Origin: Nibribacter ruber
GTDB lineage: Bacteria > Bacteroidota > Bacteroidia > Cytophagales > Hymenobacteraceae
NCBI RefSeq assembly: GCF_009913235.1
Contig: NZ_CP047897.1
Location: 1,693,501-1,757,500 of the forward strand
Direction: 5' to 3'
DNA: 64,000 nt
This document shows, piece after piece, positions 59,921-64,000 of this stretch (its first letter is position 1; every line of letters starts with the position of its first letter). A program made the position numbers and the translations under genes. The notes beneath the pieces are model-generated. The model was not told the origin of the DNA. It was given only the letters and a program-made list of their open reading frames with translations, and made no database searches.

Positions 59921-60382
59921 TTGATTGAGATTTTTACCGATGGCGCCTCCCGAGGCAATCCGGGTCCGGGTGGCTACGGCGTGATTCTGCGCTACGGCCC
60001 GCATGTGAAGGAACTAAGCGAAGGCTTTAGAAAGACCACCAACAACCGCATGGAGCTGCTGGCCGTGATTGTGGCCCTGGAGTCCATCACCAAACCGGGC
60101 ATTCCCGTCACCGTCTACTCAGACTCAAAATACGTGATTGATGCCGTGGAAAAGCGCTGGGTGTTTGGCTGGGAGAAGAAAGGCTTCACCGGCAAGGCCA
60201 ACCCAGACCTTTGGCAGCGCTTCCTGAAGATTTACCGAAAGCACCAGGTGCGCTTCGTGTGGGTACGCGGCCACAACGGCCACCCCGAAAACGAACGCTG
60301 CGATGAACTAGCCGTCGCCGCTGCCCTGCAACCCCACCTCCCCCCAGACAAAGGTTTCGAAGCCAATCCTACCAAAGGTTGA
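59921..60382 (+). CDS. rnhA: Ribonuclease HI
   Basis: A 153-residue RNase HI that removes the RNA strand of RNA-DNA hybrids. The four metal-binding acidic residues are clear: Asp in IFTDGASRGNPG (Asp7), Glu in NRMELLAV near 45, Asp in VYSDSKYV near 67 and Asp in NERCDELAVA near 131. The TTG at 59921 is the start: the only earlier ATG (59916) is in another frame, and the fold begins immediately. C-terminal ten residues are low complexity. Confidence 0.94.
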   Translation: MIEIFTDGASRGNPGPGGYGVILRYGPHVKELSEGFRKTTNNRMELLAVIVALESITKPGIPVTVYSDSKYVIDAVEKRWVFGWEKKGFTGKANPDLWQRFLKIYRKHQVRFVWVRGHNGHPENERCDELAVAAALQPHLPPDKGFEANPTKG

Positions 60383-60583
60383 TTTGGAGATGTGAAGATT
60401 TGAAAATGTGGAGATTTGGAGATGGGATAAATTTCTAAAAAGTTGAATTCCTAAATTTTATAATCAATTCTCTACTAGCAACTTAATAATGCTGTTTTGG
60501 GCTTAGTTTCTGAAAAATAGGCCAAAAACGAATAACAATTTTTCAATCTGCACATCTCCACATTTTCAAATCTGCACATCTAA
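60383..60583. repeat. Inverted low-complexity tracts flanking copy 30
   Basis: TTTGGAGATGTGAAGATTTG at about 60383-60425 mirrors CACATCTCCACATTTTCAAA at about 60545-60575, with palindromic copy 30 near the middle. No gene seen. Confidence 0.65.
60493..60530. repeat. 38-bp palindromic element, copy 30
   Basis: TGTTTTGGGCTTAGTTTC, TG, AAAAATAGGCCAAAAACG; decayed left arm, good right arm. Confidence 0.78.
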
Positions 60584-60588
60584 TAAAA

Positions 60589-61305
60589 GTGGCCAACGAT
60601 TATTTCCAGTTCAAGCAGTTCTTGATCAAGCAGGACCAATGTGCCATGAAAGTGTGCACGGATTCTTGCGTGCTGGGAGCATCGGTGGAGGTGGACGGGG
60701 CTACCCGTGTTCTGGACATTGGGGCGGGCACCGGCCTGTTGAGCCTGATGGTGGCACAGCGCACTTCTGAAGAAACGCAGATAGAGGCTGTGGAGATTGA
60801 CGCGGCAGCGGCGCAGCAGGCCAAAACCAATATTTCGGCCAGTCCTTGGGCCAATCGCATTCAGTTGCACGCGCAGAGTTTGCAGGAGTTTGCACAGACC
60901 CAGCCCGAGCCGTTTGACGTGATCATCAGCAATCCGCCGTTTTTTCAAGCCTCTCTTAAGTCTGCAGACAGTGCCAAAAACGTGGCCAAGCACACAGAAA
61001 CGCTTTCTTTTAATGAGCTTCTGCAATTTGCCCACCAATATTTAACCCCCTCCGGAAGACTGCACATTCTGTTGCCACCCCATGAGGCCAAAGTGCTGGA
61101 AAGAGAAGCACACCGGCTGGGTTTTCACACCTACCACATCCTCTGGTTAGAAGCCACGCCTGGCGGAAAACTTTTGCGGGCCATTCATTCCTATGCTAAG
61201 ACGCCCGCGGCGCTCAGCCAAACCCGCCTGGCCGTTCGGGAGAAAGACAACGCCTACACGGCAGAATTTCAGGCGCTGCTCAGGCCCTTCTACCTTATTT
61301 TTTAA
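60589..61305 (+). CDS. trmN6: tRNA1(Val) adenine-37 N6-methyltransferase (TrmN6/YfiC)
   Basis: A 238-residue SAM-dependent methyltransferase that methylates A37 of valine tRNA. It opens FQFKQFLIKQDQCAMKVCTDSCVLGASV (core QFLIKQDQCAMKVCTD), the YfiC hallmark; SAM motif I is VLDIGAGTGLLSL near residue 42, and the adenine-methylase motif IV is IISNPPFF near 111. GTG 60589 starts just before the conserved N-terminus; there is no better codon. Low-complexity repeat lies in front of it. Palindromic copy 31 starts 8 bases after the stop. Confidence 0.9.
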   Translation: MANDYFQFKQFLIKQDQCAMKVCTDSCVLGASVEVDGATRVLDIGAGTGLLSLMVAQRTSEETQIEAVEIDAAAAQQAKTNISASPWANRIQLHAQSLQEFAQTQPEPFDVIISNPPFFQASLKSADSAKNVAKHTETLSFNELLQFAHQYLTPSGRLHILLPPHEAKVLEREAHRLGFHTYHILWLEATPGGKLLRAIHSYAKTPAALSQTRLAVREKDNAYTAEFQALLRPFYLIF

Positions 61306-61312
61306 TTAATGC

Positions 61313-61350
61313 CGTTTTTGGGCTCTTTTCCAGAAAACAGCCCAAAAACG
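61313..61350. repeat. 38-bp palindromic element, copy 31
   Basis: CGTTTTTGGGCTCTTTTC, CA, GAAAACAGCCCAAAAACG. C10-G29 becomes G10-C29, compensatory. Centre CCAG. Confidence 0.93.
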
Positions 61351-61472
61351 AGTCTTTGTAAGAGAAGTAGGCTTTCCCAGGCCCTTCGGTTTTATGCGTC
61401 CCCACTAAATATAGCCTTCTTGCAATGCTTTGGTTTAGAGCGATTTTCTGAAAGGCTTTGGCAAATTCTGCT

Positions 61473-61480
61473 TAATTTTG
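61473..61480 (+). promoter_or_regulatory. -7 promoter box of the glycoside-hydrolase-like gene
   Basis: TAATTTTG fits the consensus. With transcription starting near 61487 the ATG at 61485 would be lost, which favours ATG 61506 as start. Confidence 0.45.
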
Positions 61481-61505
61481 AAAGATGATTAACCCTCTCT
61501 CAGGG

Positions 61506-63815
61506 ATGAAACGATTCTGCTTAAGCTTCCTCTTTCTTACCATAACCCTTGCCGCCTCCTTCGCCGGAAAACCCGGAAACACGCCCAAGCGCGAGTTCAG
61601 AGGCGTCTGGATTACCACCTATGCCAACATTGACTGGCCCAAGCGCAACCAGACGCCGGCTCAGCAGCAAAGCGCCCTGCTCACCATCCTGGACACCCAC
61701 AAAGCCACCGGCATCAATGCTGTTTTCCTGCAGGTAAGAAGCCAGTGCGATGCCCTCTATGAAAGCCGTCTGGAGCCCTGGACCGCCGATTTGACCGGTA
61801 TTCAAGGCAAAGCGCCGGCCCCGGCCTGGGACCCGCTGGCCTTCGCCATTGAAGAGTCTCATAAAAGAGGCATGGAATTTCACGCCTGGATCAATCCGTA
61901 CCGGGCGGTGGGACACGTCATGAACCTGTCCAGCTTCTCGCCCAACCACGTGGCCAGGCAGCATCCGGAATGGCTCATGGCCGCGGGCAACCTGCGCACG
62001 CTCAACCCCGGCCTGCGCGACGTGCGCAACTACATCCAGACGGTCATCCAGGACATTGTGCAGCGCTATGACGTGGACGGCATTCACTTTGACGATTATT
62101 TCTACCCCAGCGGAAGTTTTAATGATGATGCCGCCTACGCCGCAGACCCGCGCGGTTTCCAGAACCGGGCAGACTGGCGCCGTGACAACGTGAACCTGCT
62201 CATTAAACAGACAGACGCCACCATCAAGCACGTGAAGCCCTGGGTCAAGTTCGGGATTTCACCGTCTGGCATTTACCGCAACAGCCTCAACCCTGCCATT
62301 GGGACGCCCACCGCGGGTCTGGAGCATTACAATGAACTGTATGCAGATACCAAAAAGTGGCTGCAAGAAGGCTGGATAGACTATCTGGCGCCGCAGGTGT
62401 ACTGGTACATGGGGCAGGCACGCGCCAATTACAGCCAGATTGTGCCCTGGTGGAACAACAATAACTATGGCCGGCACATGTACATTGGTTTGGGCAGTTA
62501 CAAGATCAATGACCCTGCATCTGGCATCAACTGGGCTAATCCGTCGCAGATTCCTAACCAGATACGCTTTAACCGCCAGCCGGGCCACCCTAACATCCAT
62601 GGCCAGATCATGTACAACACCGGCAGCATGAGCGCCAACCAAAAACACGGTTTCCGGGATTCTTTGCGGGAGAACTTCTACCAGAAGCCGGCTTTGCTGC
62701 CCACCATGCCCTGGCGGGATAATACGCCGCCGGCCTCTCCTAAGAGCCTCACCGCCAGCATGGCCGCGGCAGACTCTGTCCTTCTCTCCTGGAAGGCGCC
62801 CTCCAACGGCAAGACTGAATTTGATAAAGTGCGCCAATATGCCATCTACCGTTCTTCTAAGCCTCAGGTAGACTGGCAGACGGCAGACAACCTGGTGGCC
62901 ATTACTGAGTCGCCCACGTTCACAGACAAGGTACCTGACACCCGCAAACCCTACTACTACCTGGTTACCGCCTTGGATCGTTATCATAATGAAAGCGTAC
63001 CCTCCAACATTACCAGCTTCTCTGTTCTGCCGGCCATTGCCCAGGTGCAAAAGACAGAAAAGGCAGCCCCAAAGAAAGACGCGCAGGAGCAGGAAAAACC
63101 GTTGTTAACCCTGGAAACCGGCGCCCCAGAGGTGGCATCTCCTATTGAAGAAACTGTGGTTGAGAAGGTGGCACCTATCATTAGCTACCGCAACGTTTCC
63201 CGCACGCTACAAAACGGATCTGTCACAATCACCCCCACTGACGTCAACGACGGTACGCAAGACAATGACACGCCCCCCGAGGACATACGGCTGTCTCTTT
63301 CCCAAACCGATTTCACCTCGGCACATCTGGGCAAAAACAACGTCACCCTCACGGCCATTGACAAGTACGGCAATACCTCCACGGCCACCGTGGTAGTGAC
63401 CATTGAATTGGTGAGCGCCGCCACTATTCCGTTTAAGTTAGAGCTGGAGAACTCCCTTAAGACTGCGCCCATCGCTCCCAAGCCCATCCCCAGGGAAGCC
63501 GCCCGGCATTTGACCGCGATTCCGGTAGATGTAACCACCCCAGATGGAAAGAAGATGAACTTTCAGGTGCTGCCCTTCCCTAACTCCAGCCAGATGATGG
63601 TGCAGTTTTCATTGGAGAAATCAGACAAGAAGACCTACCTGGAAGTCTATGACTCCAACGGGGTGAAACTGGTTTCTCTCTTCTCTGGCAAGGCCAAAGC
63701 CGACGAGCTCAACAAGTACCAAGTGAACCTAGAACCCTGGACCGGCACCCTCTTCTACGTAAGGCTCACCACCTCCAAAAAAGTCTACACCTACAGATTG
63801 GTGCGGGCTGAGTAG
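61506..63815 (+). CDS. Exported family 10-type glycosyl hydrolase-like protein (GHL10/DUF187)
   Basis: A 769-residue exported protein. Signal peptide MKRFCLSFLFLTITLAASFAG; GHL10 (DUF187) TIM-barrel at about 30-380 with EFRGVWITTYANIDWP near 32, GINAVFLQVRSQCDALY near 75, FHAWINPYRAVG near 132, YDVDGIHFDDYFYPSG near 198 and YLAPQVYWYMG near 310; a fibronectin III-like region at about 415-510; a Glu/Pro/Lys-rich linker; and a last 75-residue beta domain (LEVYDSNGVKLVSLFSG and FYVRLTTSKKVYTYRLVRAE) like a type IX sorting domain. Such hydrolases are thought to act on cell-wall or surface glycans. An upstream ATG at 61485 is possible but less likely. Confidence 0.88.
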   Translation: MKRFCLSFLFLTITLAASFAGKPGNTPKREFRGVWITTYANIDWPKRNQTPAQQQSALLTILDTHKATGINAVFLQVRSQCDALYESRLEPWTADLTGIQGKAPAPAWDPLAFAIEESHKRGMEFHAWINPYRAVGHVMNLSSFSPNHVARQHPEWLMAAGNLRTLNPGLRDVRNYIQTVIQDIVQRYDVDGIHFDDYFYPSGSFNDDAAYAADPRGFQNRADWRRDNVNLLIKQTDATIKHVKPWVKFGISPSGIYRNSLNPAIGTPTAGLEHYNELYADTKKWLQEGWIDYLAPQVYWYMGQARANYSQIVPWWNNNNYGRHMYIGLGSYKINDPASGINWANPSQIPNQIRFNRQPGHPNIHGQIMYNTGSMSANQKHGFRDSLRENFYQKPALLPTMPWRDNTPPASPKSLTASMAAADSVLLSWKAPSNGKTEFDKVRQYAIYRSSKPQVDWQTADNLVAITESPTFTDKVPDTRKPYYYLVTALDRYHNESVPSNITSFSVLPAIAQVQKTEKAAPKKDAQEQEKPLLTLETGAPEVASPIEETVVEKVAPIISYRNVSRTLQNGSVTITPTDVNDGTQDNDTPPEDIRLSLSQTDFTSAHLGKNNVTLTAIDKYGNTSTATVVVTIELVSAATIPFKLELENSLKTAPIAPKPIPREAARHLTAIPVDVTTPDGKKMNFQVLPFPNSSQMMVQFSLEKSDKKTYLEVYDSNGVKLVSLFSGKAKADELNKYQVNLEPWTGTLFYVRLTTSKKVYTYRLVRAE

Positions 63816-63833
63816 CATTCCCTGAAAAAAAGA

Positions 63834-63862
63834 GAAGGCCTCCTGCAGAACAGGAGGCCTTC
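63834..63862. terminator. Terminator between convergent genes
   Basis: GAAGGCCTCCTG pairs perfectly with CAGGAGGCCTTC across CAGAA, followed by TTCTTTT on the plus strand. It separates the GHL10 gene from the minus-strand gene at the window end. Confidence 0.9.
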
Positions 63863-63888
63863 TTCTTTTAACTGGTATGAGGTGGAGA

Positions 63889-64000
63889 TTACAATTTCTT
63901 TAAGCCTTTCAAGTCAGAAGCCTTGCCTTCTTTCACACTCACGGCAATACCACCGCCAGAGGCCAGTCCTTGTTTTAAGATGCTCTTGGAGTTCACCTTC
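63889..64000 (-). CDS. C-terminal end of an unidentified minus-strand gene
   Basis: The minus strand is open from the window edge to a TAA at 63889-63891 and encodes the last 36 residues or so of a protein: ...LKQGLASGGGIAVSVKEGKA (then SDLKGLKKL and stop). The Gly-rich run and basic tail are not enough to name it. Confidence 0.5.
   Translation of the reverse strand, partial: KVNSKSILKQGLASGGGIAVSVKEGKASDLKGLKKL

Overview
The window looks like chromosomal DNA of a Bacteroidota bacterium. The closest fit is the order Cytophagales, family Hymenobacteraceae (Rufibacter/Nibribacter/Pontibacter-like), but that placement is inference from gene content and no 16S gene is present. The evidence is: bacillithiol synthesis by BshA, type IX secretion parts (PorQ, a PorE-like OmpA protein), GH3-family adenylating enzyme, CtlX, a DUF6702 protein, promoter boxes of the TAnnTTTG kind, and almost no Shine-Dalgarno sequences before genes. 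No rRNA, tRNA, CRISPR array, prophage or complete IS was seen.

Layout. 1-9.3 kb: end of a beta-lactamase-fold hydrolase, bshA, a Nudix hydrolase, plsC overlapping gatC, a 1 kb-residue membrane/TPR protein, an ABC ATPase and a cobalamin adenosyltransferase. 9.3-14.8 kb: ilvE, a secreted protein, prfB with a programmed +1 frameshift, a DUF922-like metalloprotease and an SDR. 15.2-30.6 kb, mostly minus strand: hslU, porQ, lon, then a plus-strand PorE-like gene, lipoproteins, rseP, dxr and a GH3 protein. 30.9-36.9 kb: osmC, a 1-Cys peroxiredoxin, an Rrf2 regulator, dnaA, and a 5'-nucleotidase split over two genes. 38-46.8 kb: ctlX, DUF1232, DUF72, both methylmalonyl-CoA mutase subunits and a REP-associated tyrosine transposase (RAYT). 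47.6-64 kb: a secreted propeller protein, meaB, a large TPR/DUF3857/transglutaminase protein, xerD, aroQ, a class V aminotransferase, marC, rnhA, trmN6 and a large secreted glycoside-hydrolase-like protein.

Genes that act together: the adenosyltransferase (8.7 kb) supplies adenosylcobalamin, the two mutase subunits (40.9-45.5 kb) use it and MeaB (49.4 kb) protects the mutase, so a full methylmalonyl/propionate module is scattered through the window. lon, hslU and rseP give quality control; PorQ and the PorE-like protein belong to type IX secretion, for which the 61.5 kb protein may be cargo.

The most striking feature is not a gene. A 38-bp palindrome with left arm CGTTTTTGGCCTGTTTTC, a two-base centre and the reverse-complement right arm occurs about 31 times in 64 kb. 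About 27 copies lie within 200 bp 3' of a stop codon. Several copies carry paired compensatory substitutions, several are embedded in longer gene-specific hairpins or share an arm with an ordinary terminator, and two degenerate copies run into coding sequence (porQ start, mutase large subunit N-terminus). This looks like a dispersed, structure-conserved 3'-end element. A RAYT flanked by its own, different, REP pairs lies in the same window, and at least four further REP-like families are present, making this a genome unusually rich in palindromic repeats.
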